Part shown: in pieces, positions 44,098 to 52,670 of the stretch
Position numbering within the stretch: the stretch's first letter is position 1
Layout of the letters: every line of letters starts with the position of its first letter
Source of the DNA: Dichotomicrobium thermohalophilum
Lineage (GTDB): Bacteria; Pseudomonadota; Alphaproteobacteria; Rhizobiales; Rhodomicrobiaceae
Direction: 5' to 3'
NCBI RefSeq assembly: GCF_003550175.1
Contig: NZ_QXDF01000001.1
Coordinates: 768,501 to 832,500 of the forward strand
Length of the DNA stretch: 64,000 nt
Position numbers and translations under genes: made by a program
The notes under the pieces: generated by a model
What the model was told of the DNA's origin: nothing
What the model saw: the letters and a program-made list of their open reading frames with translations, nothing else
Database searches by the model: none

Positions 44098-46617
44098 CTA
44101 CAGCGCGTATTCCTTCGACTTGAAGCTCAGATGCTTCACGCTCTGCGGCGCATCGGCAATCTTGCGGATGTCGCCCCAGGTCTGCTTGTAGTTCGGGATG
44201 ATCAGTTCGTTCACCCCATCGTTCACGACGTTGCCCTGCACGCCGGTCGGATAGCCGAATAGCATGAAGGTCTCGCCGCGCTTGGCCGTCGGCGTGGGAT
44301 AGGCCATCGCTTGCGTCGAGCCGCTGTCGTTAAAGACCTCGACAAGATCGCCTTCGTTGATGCCCAGATCGCTCATGTCGTCCGGGCTCATCTCGATGAA
44401 GGGATAGGGCCAGCGGTCCATCACCAGCTCGTTGTCGACATCCAGATAGGCGGACTGCCAGACTTGGTTTGCTCGCCCGTTGTTGATGAGGAACGGGAAT
44501 TTCGCCTTCTGCTCCTCCTTGCCGGGCGCCTGAAGGCCGGTCCATTCGGCAACGCAGAACCGCGCCTTGCCGTCCTCGGTGCCGAACTTGCCGTCGGTAT
44601 AGAGCCGCGGGCTGCCGATGATCTTGCCGTCTTCATATCCCACCGCTGGCTCCTGGAAGCCGTTGGTGCCCATCGCCCGCAGCCGGTCATAGGTGACGAA
44701 TTCGCCGCCGGCCGCGTTCTGGTGGTAGCCGTCCATAAAGACGTCTTCCTCGGTCTGCCAGTCGAAGCCCTTGAACTGATCGGCATAGGCGTCGTCGCCC
44801 ATCTCGCGCAGCACGCGCTCCATGTGATTGGCGATCCGCGCGGCGATGATACCGTCGCCCATCGCTTGGCCCGGCGGGTCCATGTATTTCTCGGTAAGCC
44901 GCATCCGCCGCTCGCCATTCATGGAGGTCAGGTTGATCTCGCCAGACGTCGCTGCGGGCAGAACGACCTGGCAGGCCTCGCCGATCCGCGTCGGCACAAT
45001 ATCGACGTCGACAGCGAACAGGCCGCCGTCATTGATGGCATCGACGATCGCCTTGACCATCGCCTCGCGGTCGCCATAAGGCACGCTGTTCATGGCGTCC
45101 TTCACCTTGTCGGTGCGCTGCTTGTAGACGCGTTTGAACTCCATGGCGTTCAGCGTCGTCTTGTAGTTGTCGCAGCCCCAGATGTGATGGACGCCGCCAC
45201 TGCCCTCGATCAGCAGCTTGTCGACATAAGCAGCAGGCCGGCCGACATGCGCCTCGTTCGGGCGGACATAACCTTCCTGATGGCCACCGAGACGCACGCA
45301 GCCGCCGCCCAGCCGTCCGACATTTCCGGTGGCGAGCGCGAGGTTGAGCAGCGCGCCGTTGGTGCGATAGTTGTCGTTACCCCAGATTAGGCCCTTCTCG
45401 TAGGAGAACATGGTGCGCCGGCGCGCGCCGCCATCTTTCGGCTGGGCGATCCATTCCGCCGCTTTGGCGATGTCGTCCGCGCTGACGCCGGTGATCTTGG
45501 CGGCCTCGTCGAGGCTGGTGCGGTTCGCCTCGACGGCCGTCTGGAAATCGACCAGCGCAGCGGGCTTGGCGTCGCTGTCCCCGCCGATCGGATCGCTGCC
45601 CGGCGCGGCGGTGTAGTTGTCGATGAAGTCCTGATCGACCCAGCCCTGATCGGCAATGTGGGTCAGGATCGCATTGAACAGTACCATGTCCGTGCCCGCG
45701 TTGATCGGCAGGTGCAGGACGTTGTCCTTGCCGGCCTCGACCTCGCAGGCATTTACCGTCACGGTACGGCGCGGATCGACGATGACGATGCGCCCGCGAG
45801 CATGCGGCTCGTCCGGCATCATCTCCTGTTTCTTGCCAAGCGACGTTCCGCGCAGGTTCGGCACCCAGTGATTGAGGAAATAGTTGGTCTGGGTCTCCAG
45901 CGGGTTCGCGCCGACGACGAAGATCGTGTCGGCCAGTTGCGCGTCCTCGTAGGCGTTGTTCAGCTCGCCGACGCCCATGTCGCGGGTGGCGTGCACCTCG
46001 GAGTTATAGGCCGGGCGATTGTGGATGCGGATGTTCTTGACCTTCATCGCGCCGAAATAGAGCTTGCCCGTGCCCCAGGTGAACTCGTAGCCGCCGCCTG
46101 CGCCGCCGTGGTCCGCTGCGGAGACGAACAGGGCATCCTCGCCGCGTTGCTTGACGATCTCAGCCGTCACCCGCGCCACAAGGTCGAGCGCGTCGTCCCA
46201 CGAGGTGGGCTGCATCTGGCCATACCGCCAGACCAGCGGATCGGTCAGGCGTTGCTGCTGGGTCTGGCGCGCGGTCGAATAGCTCATCTCCGCCATGCGC
46301 CCGCCGCGGATCGAGGCCAACCCGCCGTTCACCGAACAATTCACATCCGGCTTGATGACCATGTGAACATCACGACCGTCCTGCTTGACGATGTTGTACA
46401 TTGACGGCGAGTACCAGGCCTCGGTTTCGGCTCCTTGCTGCTGTGACAGGTCCGTGCCAAACGCATTGTCGCTGGCGTCTGTGCCGCCTTGTTCATTCAC
46501 GGGCCAAGTATAGGCATGATAGCCGCAACCGACGATGCAGTAATGACAGACGACGTTCTTCCGCGTTGCGTTGGCCGGGATGATCGGCAGGCGATCGGTA
46601 TTGCGCTTGTAAGCCAT
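44098..46617 (-). CDS. aioA: Arsenite oxidase large (molybdopterin) subunit
   Basis: AioA oxidises arsenite to arsenate in the periplasm using a bis-molybdopterin guanine dinucleotide Mo centre. The 839-residue length and the N-terminal CHYCIVGCGYHAY motif (C-x2-C-x3-C for a 3Fe-4S cluster) fit AioA of the DMSO reductase family; the fourth ligand position is not a cysteine (NCSVNGGLAS), as known for the enzyme. It has no signal of its own and is expected to be carried out with AioB. It is 14 bp downstream of aioB. No cytochrome c or molybdenum cofactor gene follows, as in some aio operons. Confidence 0.97.
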   Translation of the reverse strand: MAYKRNTDRLPIIPANATRKNVVCHYCIVGCGYHAYTWPVNEQGGTDASDNAFGTDLSQQQGAETEAWYSPSMYNIVKQDGRDVHMVIKPDVNCSVNGGLASIRGGRMAEMSYSTARQTQQQRLTDPLVWRYGQMQPTSWDDALDLVARVTAEIVKQRGEDALFVSAADHGGAGGGYEFTWGTGKLYFGAMKVKNIRIHNRPAYNSEVHATRDMGVGELNNAYEDAQLADTIFVVGANPLETQTNYFLNHWVPNLRGTSLGKKQEMMPDEPHARGRIVIVDPRRTVTVNACEVEAGKDNVLHLPINAGTDMVLFNAILTHIADQGWVDQDFIDNYTAAPGSDPIGGDSDAKPAALVDFQTAVEANRTSLDEAAKITGVSADDIAKAAEWIAQPKDGGARRRTMFSYEKGLIWGNDNYRTNGALLNLALATGNVGRLGGGCVRLGGHQEGYVRPNEAHVGRPAAYVDKLLIEGSGGVHHIWGCDNYKTTLNAMEFKRVYKQRTDKVKDAMNSVPYGDREAMVKAIVDAINDGGLFAVDVDIVPTRIGEACQVVLPAATSGEINLTSMNGERRMRLTEKYMDPPGQAMGDGIIAARIANHMERVLREMGDDAYADQFKGFDWQTEEDVFMDGYHQNAAGGEFVTYDRLRAMGTNGFQEPAVGYEDGKIIGSPRLYTDGKFGTEDGKARFCVAEWTGLQAPGKEEQKAKFPFLINNGRANQVWQSAYLDVDNELVMDRWPYPFIEMSPDDMSDLGINEGDLVEVFNDSGSTQAMAYPTPTAKRGETFMLFGYPTGVQGNVVNDGVNELIIPNYKQTWGDIRKIADAPQSVKHLSFKSKEYAL

Positions 46618-46630
46618 CTTTGTTCCTCCC

Positions 46631-47155
46631 TTAGGACAGCACGTTGCTCAGGCGTCCGTAGAGCAGTTCATCCAGCCCCTCGGCGTAGATATCGCCCTGC
46701 TCATCGACCCGCAGCGCGTATTGCGGGAGGTTCTGCGTCGCCTGCCCCCAGATCTGTTGGCCGCCTTTTTCCGGATCGAACCGGGAGTAATGGCCAGGGC
46801 AGTTCAGCGTGCGGTCTTCCGCGTTGTAGGCCAGCGGGAAGCCCTTATGGGGGCAAACGGTCGTGAAGCCGACAATATCGCCGTCCGGACCTACGCCGCC
46901 TTCGACAGGCTGGCCCAGCTTCAGCAGCACGCCTGGGGCGTCTTCGTCGGGATAGCTCACGTTTAGCGGTTCGTTCACTGTCAGATCGCTGATATTCGCC
47001 AGCCGGTTGGCCGGATAGCTGACCCTGGCAAGCTGCGGCGCGGCCTTGGCTTCCTGCGGCAACGCGCCGGCGGTCGCGACTCCGGCCGCCGCCAGACCGG
47101 TTCCACGCAGGAACTGCCGGCGCCCGACGTCGACAAGGTTTCGGCAACGTTTCAT
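46631..47155 (-). CDS. aioB: Arsenite oxidase small (Rieske) subunit
   Basis: AioB carries a Rieske 2Fe-2S cluster that takes electrons from AioA. The 174-residue product has a twin-arginine signal (GRRQFLRGTGLAAAGVATAG) and the ligand motifs CPHKG and CPGHYSRF. The positions that hold a disulfide in classic Rieske proteins are not cysteine here, which may affect redox potential. ATG at 47155 has GGGAGG nearby. Co-transcribed with aioA from the sigma-54 promoter at 47197-47212. Confidence 0.96.
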   Translation of the reverse strand: MKRCRNLVDVGRRQFLRGTGLAAAGVATAGALPQEAKAAPQLARVSYPANRLANISDLTVNEPLNVSYPDEDAPGVLLKLGQPVEGGVGPDGDIVGFTTVCPHKGFPLAYNAEDRTLNCPGHYSRFDPEKGGQQIWGQATQNLPQYALRVDEQGDIYAEGLDELLYGRLSNVLS

Positions 47156-47196
47156 GAATTTCCTCCCGTTCAATTTGATTGATGCATGCGCAGCAA

Positions 47197-47212
47197 TGCA
47201 ATTGCGGTGCCA
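47197..47212 (-). promoter_or_regulatory. Sigma-54 (-24/-12) promoter of aioBA
   Basis: On the minus strand the sequence is TGGCACCGCAATTGCA, which fits the recalled RpoN consensus TGGCAC-N5-TTGCW at every fixed position. The expected transcription start lies about 30 bases before the aioB ATG. aioR, encoding a sigma-54 activator, is the next gene upstream. Confidence 0.88.
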
Positions 47213-47273
47213 GCGGGGAGGACGCTTTTAGTCCTTTATTATCAATAGCCTGAGATTCGGCATAGATGCGCAA

Positions 47274-47291
47274 CGTCCGAAACTCCGAACA
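47274..47291. promoter_or_regulatory. Putative AioR enhancer site 1 (proximal)
   Basis: Read on the minus strand, TGTTCG-N6-CGGACG, an inverted repeat that sits about 62 bp upstream of the -24 element. The same half-sites recur in the distal site, and both are preceded by CCGCCAA. An activator-binding role is inferred from position and symmetry. Confidence 0.65.
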
Positions 47292-47304
47292 TTGGCGGCT
47301 TGGA

Positions 47305-47322
47305 TGTCCGGATTTTCGAACA
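47305..47322. promoter_or_regulatory. Putative AioR enhancer site 2 (distal)
   Basis: Read on the minus strand, TGTTCG-N6-CGGACA. It begins exactly 31 bp (close to three helical turns) from the start of the proximal site, so both would lie on the same DNA face. It ends 12 bp from the aioR stop codon. Confidence 0.65.
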
Positions 47323-47333
47323 TTGGCGGTACT

Positions 47334-48659
47334 TCAAGAAAGCGCATCGCCGGTGAGGCCGTAACGCTTCATTTTTTCCCAAAGCGTGGTGCGCGAGACC
47401 CCGAGTGCAGCGGCCGTCTTGCCGATCCGCCCCTCGTTTTCGGAAAGCGCCAGTTGGATTTGCTGCTTTTCCGCGGCCTCACGCGCATCGGCGAGGGAGC
47501 GGGCACCGCCGTCCCCAGCCGTCACAGCAGCTTGCTCGGGAAACAGGTCCTGCGGGCCTATCCAGCCCGTCAGATTGAGTGCGAGCGCACGTTCCATCCT
47601 GTTGCGCAACTCGCGGACATTGCCTGGCCAGGGATGCGCGCGCGCAGTTTGCTCGGCCGGCGCGGTAATGCCACGCGCGAGCGTCTGGGAAACAGTCGCC
47701 ATCTCGTCAAAGAATCGCTCGATGAGCCACGAGATATCCTCGGGCCGTTCACGCAGCGGCGGAATGCGGGCTTCGACCACGTTGATGCGGTAATAGAGGT
47801 CGGAGCGGAACCGCTTGTCGCGGATCAGCGCGTCCAGATCGGCATTGGTCGCTGCGATGAGCCGCGCTTGGAACGGGACCGGGCTTTCGCCGCCGAGGCG
47901 GTAAAACTGGCGGTCCTCCAGCAATCGCAACAGCTTGGCCTGGAGCGGCATGGCCAGTTCACCGATCTCGTCGAGAAACAGAGTGCCTGTGCCTGCGCGT
48001 TCGGCATAGCCGAGATGGCGCTTTCGTGCGCTTGTGAACGCGCCGGCCTCGTGGCCAAAGAGTTCGCTTTCGAGCAGCTCTGCCGGGATCGCGGCGCAGT
48101 TCACCGCCATGAAGGGCGCCTTCGGGCGGGACAGTCCGTGAAGAAATCTGGCGCAGACCTCCTTCCCCGTGCCCGTTTCGCCCGACAACAAGACCGGGCT
48201 GTCCAGATTGGCGATCCGCCCCAGCAGCGCCTCGACTTCGCGCATTGCCGGCGAAACACCAAGAACGCCGCCATCGGAAGGCCCGGCAGGGCGCAGGGAA
48301 CTCTGCACGCGGCGCAGAAAGTCATCCATTTCGAACGGTTTGGTCACATAATCCGCCGCGCCTTCGCGCATCAGCGCCACGGCCTGGTCGATCTCTCCGT
48401 AAGCCGTCATGAACAGGAACGGCGGCGCGTCGACTTGCGCCTGCAGCGTCTCAAAAAGACAGGCTCCGTCGATACCCGGCAACCGGATGTCGCAGACGAT
48501 GAGATCGAGATCGCGCAGTCGCGTCTCGCGCTGGATGGCCTCGCCCGATGCGAACAAACGCACCATGGCACCCTCCAGGCAAAGGCTTTGCATCAGCGAT
48601 TCGCCCATGATCGCGTCGTCTTCGACGATCGCAATGGTCTTCCCGTCAAGCGACGTCAT
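47334..48659 (-). CDS. aioR: Sigma-54-dependent response regulator of arsenite oxidation
   Basis: The 441-residue protein has a receiver domain (phospho-acceptor Asp57 in VCDIRLPG, Lys in YVTKPF), an AAA+ domain (Walker A GETGTGKE, sigma-54 contact loop, FLDEIGE Walker B) and a C-terminal Fis-type helix-turn-helix (GRIGKTAAALGVSRTTLWEKM). The sigma-54 loop reads GAFTSA instead of GAFTGA. ATG at 48659 overlaps the end of aioS by 14 bp. It should be phosphorylated by AioS and drive aioBA from the RpoN promoter just downstream. Confidence 0.94.
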   Translation of the reverse strand: MTSLDGKTIAIVEDDAIMGESLMQSLCLEGAMVRLFASGEAIQRETRLRDLDLIVCDIRLPGIDGACLFETLQAQVDAPPFLFMTAYGEIDQAVALMREGAADYVTKPFEMDDFLRRVQSSLRPAGPSDGGVLGVSPAMREVEALLGRIANLDSPVLLSGETGTGKEVCARFLHGLSRPKAPFMAVNCAAIPAELLESELFGHEAGAFTSARKRHLGYAERAGTGTLFLDEIGELAMPLQAKLLRLLEDRQFYRLGGESPVPFQARLIAATNADLDALIRDKRFRSDLYYRINVVEARIPPLRERPEDISWLIERFFDEMATVSQTLARGITAPAEQTARAHPWPGNVRELRNRMERALALNLTGWIGPQDLFPEQAAVTAGDGGARSLADAREAAEKQQIQLALSENEGRIGKTAAALGVSRTTLWEKMKRYGLTGDALS

Positions 48660-50094
48660 GTTGGTGCTCCTTACCGAGTGGAAACTCCAAGCGCACGCGC
48701 GTGCCATCCGCGCCGGCATCTACCGTGGCGCCGCCGCCTGCCTCGTCGAGGAGCTGGCGCACCATCCACAGCCCGAGGCCGTCGCCGTGCTTCAGCGGGC
48801 CGACTGCCCTATTACCCACTTCCAAAAACTCCCGGTACAAATTCGGCATGCCCTGTCCATGATCGGCGATTTCGATGAACAGGCTCTGCGTATCGTGGCA
48901 GGCGTTGAACCTGATTGTACCTTCCCTCGGGGAGGCCTCACAGGCATTCAGCAGGATATTGAGGGCGGCGTCGCGCACGCCACGCCCCGCCAGATGAAGC
49001 TCGCGGTCAATCTCGTTATTCCAATCAAGCGTGAGCCCCTTTTGGCGCAGCGCTGGCTGGACCAGGTAGCGCAGGTCATCGATGGCTTCCCGGTTCAGCA
49101 GAGGGCGCGCCCCCGGCTGGCGATAGGTCATCAGTGCTGCGCGCACGACGTCGCGAATGCCGCTCAGTCCGCGCTCCAGAAAGTTGGTCGAAGCTTGCCG
49201 GACGCTGGCCCGGTCGCCGTAACGTTTGAGGCTGTCCAGCGCGTTGAACAGTCCGCCAAGAGGATTGTTGATTTCATGGGCCATACCTGAGGCCAGACGG
49301 CCGAGACTTGCCAGCCGCTCTTCCCGGGCAAGGCGCCGCATGAGTTCCACGCGCTCGTTGGCGGCCTGCGCCATGGCGTTGTATCGCTCGAAAAGCTGGC
49401 GAAACTCACCGGAGGCGGCCCTCAATTCGGCATTCGGGATCATCTCGACCGGCCCGCCGCTCGCGCGATCCAGATATGAGCCCAAAGTGCGCACCGGCTC
49501 GACCATCCGGCGCACCGCCCAGTAGCCCAGCCCAGCGAGCGCAAGCGTGATGGCGGTGTTTGTCCAAATCAGTTGCCAGAGGACTGCGCGACGTTCCGCG
49601 AGCAGATGAGAAATCTCCAGTTCAGTGTAGATGCTGCCCACATGCTGGCCCTGCGTGCGCACTGGGTGGCGCAATCGCGCCGTCTCATTGGTCTCGTCGA
49701 TTTGTAGCGCGCCGTCCTCCAAACCTTTGAGCATCCATTCGGGGATCGGCCGGCCGGTGGGGAAGCGGATCGGATCGCTGGCGGCTATCACATCGCCAGC
49801 CGCGTTCAGCACAATAGTGGTGGCAACGTTCAGACCGGCGGAATCTGGCCGTGCCCGATCCAGCGTATCAAAAACTTCCCACACGTCCTCGCGCAGGATG
49901 TGGGGCAACAGGCTGGCGTCAAGCCCGTCCAGATAGGTCTGGCTGACGGCCCGGATATGGGTCTCCTGGGTCTGCGCAAGCCGAGTGAGAACAGTGTTCG
50001 ATATTACAACGCTTATCGCCACCATAAGCGTGATGACGAGTAGTGGAACGCGGATGGTAATCGGCCAGTCAGACGGGCGGTAACAGCGCAGCAT
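48646..50094 (-). CDS. aioS: Sensor histidine kinase of arsenite oxidation
   Basis: The 482-residue kinase has two membrane helices (about 15-35 and 170-190) around a periplasmic domain, a HAMP-like segment, the phospho-acceptor motif GMAHEINNPLGG (His near 270) and ATP-binding motifs (NILLNACEAS, DHGQGMP, GDGLGLWMV). Its place between aioX and aioR indicates that it responds to arsenite-bound AioX and passes phosphate to AioR. Confidence 0.93.
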   Translation of the reverse strand: MLRCYRPSDWPITIRVPLLVITLMVAISVVISNTVLTRLAQTQETHIRAVSQTYLDGLDASLLPHILREDVWEVFDTLDRARPDSAGLNVATTIVLNAAGDVIAASDPIRFPTGRPIPEWMLKGLEDGALQIDETNETARLRHPVRTQGQHVGSIYTELEISHLLAERRAVLWQLIWTNTAITLALAGLGYWAVRRMVEPVRTLGSYLDRASGGPVEMIPNAELRAASGEFRQLFERYNAMAQAANERVELMRRLAREERLASLGRLASGMAHEINNPLGGLFNALDSLKRYGDRASVRQASTNFLERGLSGIRDVVRAALMTYRQPGARPLLNREAIDDLRYLVQPALRQKGLTLDWNNEIDRELHLAGRGVRDAALNILLNACEASPREGTIRFNACHDTQSLFIEIADHGQGMPNLYREFLEVGNRAVGPLKHGDGLGLWMVRQLLDEAGGGATVDAGADGTRVRLEFPLGKEHQHDVA

Positions 50095-50100
50095 ACTGAA

Positions 50101-51036
50101 CTATCCGAAGCGTTGAACGAGCTTGGCTTTGGCGGCAATCGGGTCATATAGCGAAGGCGGCACCCGCCTGAAGCCGTCCAGCCGCAGGAGACTGAGGACC
50201 TTTCCGCCTTTCGGTGTGTCGTGCATTCTGGTGAAGGCATCCTGCAAAGCCTTGGTCCGCGGCGCACTGATGGCCTCCACTGGCGCCGCGACTGGCGGGA
50301 AGCCCAACCACTCTGACTTGCGGATAACCCGTGTCCGGCGTGTAAGTTCAGGCTCCGTCTTCGACATCACTTCCCAGACATAGCCATCCACGCTGCCGCT
50401 CTCGGCCAGTCCGGAAGCAACGGCACGAACAACGTTGCGGTGGGCATAAGTGAAGAAAACGCGGCTGAAGAAACGTTCGGGCCGCTTCCCAGCTTTTGCA
50501 AGCAATGCTGTCGTGACTAGGTAGCCGGAATTGCTGTTGGGGTCGGAGAAGGCGTGAACACGGCCACGCAATTCTTCGATTGATCCCGCGGGATCATCGG
50601 CGCGTGCAATGATGTACGACTGGTAGAGCGGTTTTCCCCGCCACACGGGGGCAGCCACGAGCCCAAGCTGGTCGCGGAAAGCCACATAAGGATAACCACA
50701 GATCCAGGCGGCATCGAGCTGGCCAGAGACAAGCAGCGTGGTTATTTCCTCGTAGGTCCGGCGCAGCACCGGTTTGACCGGCTGTCCGAGCGCTGTTGTC
50801 AGGTAGTCTCGCAGCGTGGACAGCAATTCGAGATCATTAGTCAGAAAAACCGGCGTCAGCCCAAGTGTTACTTCTTCGGCTGCCTCGGCGCGGGCCCTGG
50901 CGGTGCCGCCGAGAACGCAGACCACGCCGCCTCCAGCCGCTCGCAGAAGAGCTCTACGTGTCAGGAGCGAGCGATTGAAGCTGGGCTCCTGCCCGCCGCT
51001 CGCTGCGCCCATGCCCGTGTTCATGGCGTTTCCCAT
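50101..51036 (-). CDS. aioX: Periplasmic arsenite-binding sensor protein AioX
   Basis: AioX is a PhnD-like periplasmic binding protein that binds arsenite and signals to AioS. The 311-residue product has a Tat-like signal (LTRRALLRAAGGGVVCVLGG), then VTLGLTPVFLTNDLELLSTLRDYL and the typical AWICGYPYVAFRDQLGL. A cysteine in that motif (WICGYPY) is a likely arsenite ligand by family knowledge. The start at 51036 is uncertain; ATG at 51024 has GGGA nearby. First gene of aioX-aioS-aioR-aioB-aioA, six bases from aioS. Confidence 0.92.
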   Translation of the reverse strand: MGNAMNTGMGAASGGQEPSFNRSLLTRRALLRAAGGGVVCVLGGTARARAEAAEEVTLGLTPVFLTNDLELLSTLRDYLTTALGQPVKPVLRRTYEEITTLLVSGQLDAAWICGYPYVAFRDQLGLVAAPVWRGKPLYQSYIIARADDPAGSIEELRGRVHAFSDPNSNSGYLVTTALLAKAGKRPERFFSRVFFTYAHRNVVRAVASGLAESGSVDGYVWEVMSKTEPELTRRTRVIRKSEWLGFPPVAAPVEAISAPRTKALQDAFTRMHDTPKGGKVLSLLRLDGFRRVPPSLYDPIAAKAKLVQRFG

Positions 51037-51684
51037 TTATTCTTATTTTCAATCAGTCATTATCGGGAATATTCGCATGGGGCGCAAATATCTCTGCATG
51101 GCGCAGTGGCGGAACAAGCAGGTTGGGCCGATCGAAGGAGGTATGCACCAGGAAAGACATCCGGCCACGCGAGCTTGAATTGCACCGTGGTGTTCGCCGG
51201 TTCGCAACGATTTTGGGGGTGTGCTCCGAGGCATTCAGACCAGTCGTATGATACGTTGTCGGCTGCTAAGACGCCCTACTGCCCTTGAAGAGGATTGGTG
51301 GTCGCAAGTCCGAATTTGGTTGGCAAACCGACGCCTCATCATGACGGCATAATCACGACTGATCCCCTAACACAAGCCCCCAGCGCGGCAGGTACGACTT
51401 CTGCCACGCGGTGAAAGCGGGCATAGCGTTTCTGCCCTTCGGAGGGCGGGGAACTCGCTGCCCATATCGATGTAGTGTGTGGTCTTTAGATTCGCATTCG
51501 ACACCGCGCGGACATGCTGCTCGCGCTGCCGACACAGGCCTATGCTGACTTGATCGGTTCGATTAATCGACTTGTCACCGTGTGGACCACGAATGATTGT
51601 TGGCTTGTGTCGATCCACGCACGCTCTTGAGTCTGCTCCAGGAAAGCAAGCTGACCGCTGGTCGGCGTCGAAAAGGATCGGATC
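51037..51684. other. Gene-free stretch upstream of aioX
   Basis: About 650 bp at the edge of the arsenic genes. The first 60 bp are AT-rich and would hold the aioX promoter. The rest has short frames on both strands with no ribosome-binding sites or family-like motifs, probably remnants of lost genes. I recognise nothing else in it. Confidence 0.5.
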
Positions 51685-52209
51685 ATGAGCGATCTTATCG
51701 TCCTGAGCGTTGACACTACGGACACCGCCGATGAAGTGTTTCGGAAACTCCGTGCCATGGAAAAGGAGCATCTGATCGATCTGGAAGATGCATGCGTTGC
51801 GGTCAGAGACGAGCAGGGCAAGATCCACGAAAAGCAGGCCGTCAATCTGACAGCCATCGGGGCAATGAGCGGCCCCAGTTGGGGTGTCAATATTCGGGAC
51901 CCTGGTGGGTGTGCTCTTGCTCAACCCGCTCGCCGGTCTGGCGGTCGGTGGTTTGACCGGAACCGGCATGGGCGCTCTGTCCGGCAGCCTTGCTGATCAC
52001 GGTATCGATGACGCGTTCATCAGGCAGGTGGGCGAGACGATTACCGAGAACTCAGCGGCGCTGTTCGTTCTCGTCAGGCGTTCGACCCAGACAAGGTGCT
52101 CCCGGAGATCGAGCCGTTCAATCCGACAGTCCTGCGGACCTCGCTGTCGAATGAGCAGGAAGAAAAGCTGAAAGCCGCGCTCGCGCCGAAGGTGGCGACG
52201 GCTGCCTAG
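51685..52209 (+). pseudogene. DUF1269-family membrane protein gene broken by two frameshifts
   Basis: The parts of a DUF1269 protein follow in order but in different frames: MSDLIVLSVDTTDTADEVFR through NLTAIGAMSGPSWG (frame of 51685), then SIFGTLVGVLLLNPLAGLAV through SAALFVLVR (frame of 51884), then AFDPDKVLPEIEPFNPTVLR through the TAG at 52209 (back in the first frame). The shifts lie near 51875 and near 52077; the latter looks like one G lost from AGGGCG. The start codon still has AAGGA upstream. Intact relatives are about 165-residue proteins with a glycine-rich membrane hairpin and unknown role. Confidence 0.8.
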
Positions 52210-52358
52210 CGGGCGCTTCGGCGCGGCATGTCGTCCAGGCCGATTGGGGGCGCGCGCTGATAGCCCAAGGCATTGTTCCAGTGTGGCTTCTGCTCTTCCC
52301 GGTGTGGACGGCCGCCGGCGCTTCGCTTGAGCCTGCCAGCTTTGCCGCCGGCGTTGCG

Positions 52359-52670
52359 CTGGCGGATCAGGGCAAAGACGAAAGGCTTGGAGACGCTCTG
52401 GATCGAGAATTAATGGTCGGCGTCGCTGGCCTCATGCACCCCCCCGCTCACCCCGACGACGCACATGCCGAACAGAGCAGGATCGACCGTGGCGAGCGCG
52501 GGAATGTAGTCCGCCACAACCCCTTTATCGAGGTGGCGGTATTCGTCATAGGCCTCGCGCAGAAGACGCGCGACATGCTCGGGATCCGGCAGATGCCCGG
52601 TCGATACCGCGGCAATGGCGGCGTCCGCCCTTACATCCACCGGTTCGAAGATCGCAACGTCATCAGACAT
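52359..52670 (-). pseudogene. Truncated glutaminase gene with premature stop
   Basis: The first 86 residues (MSDDVAIFEPVDVRADAAIA... to HEASDADH) match the intact glutaminase at 59778 with only 12 differences by my alignment. Codon 87, Glu in the intact gene, is TAA here. The frame then continues with the active-site region FSIQSVSKPFVFALI and homology stops at about 52359, so the remaining two thirds are missing. The bases upstream of the ATG are also similar to those of the intact gene (TTTCGATG and the AAAAYCCTRACTTA region), so promoter and gene were duplicated or acquired together. Confidence 0.85.

Noticed and set aside
52210-52358. Possible IS3-like transposase tail on the minus strand (HWNNALGYQRAPP)
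   Set aside because: The likeness to transposase ends is only a few residues and no other transposase motif or terminal repeat is near.
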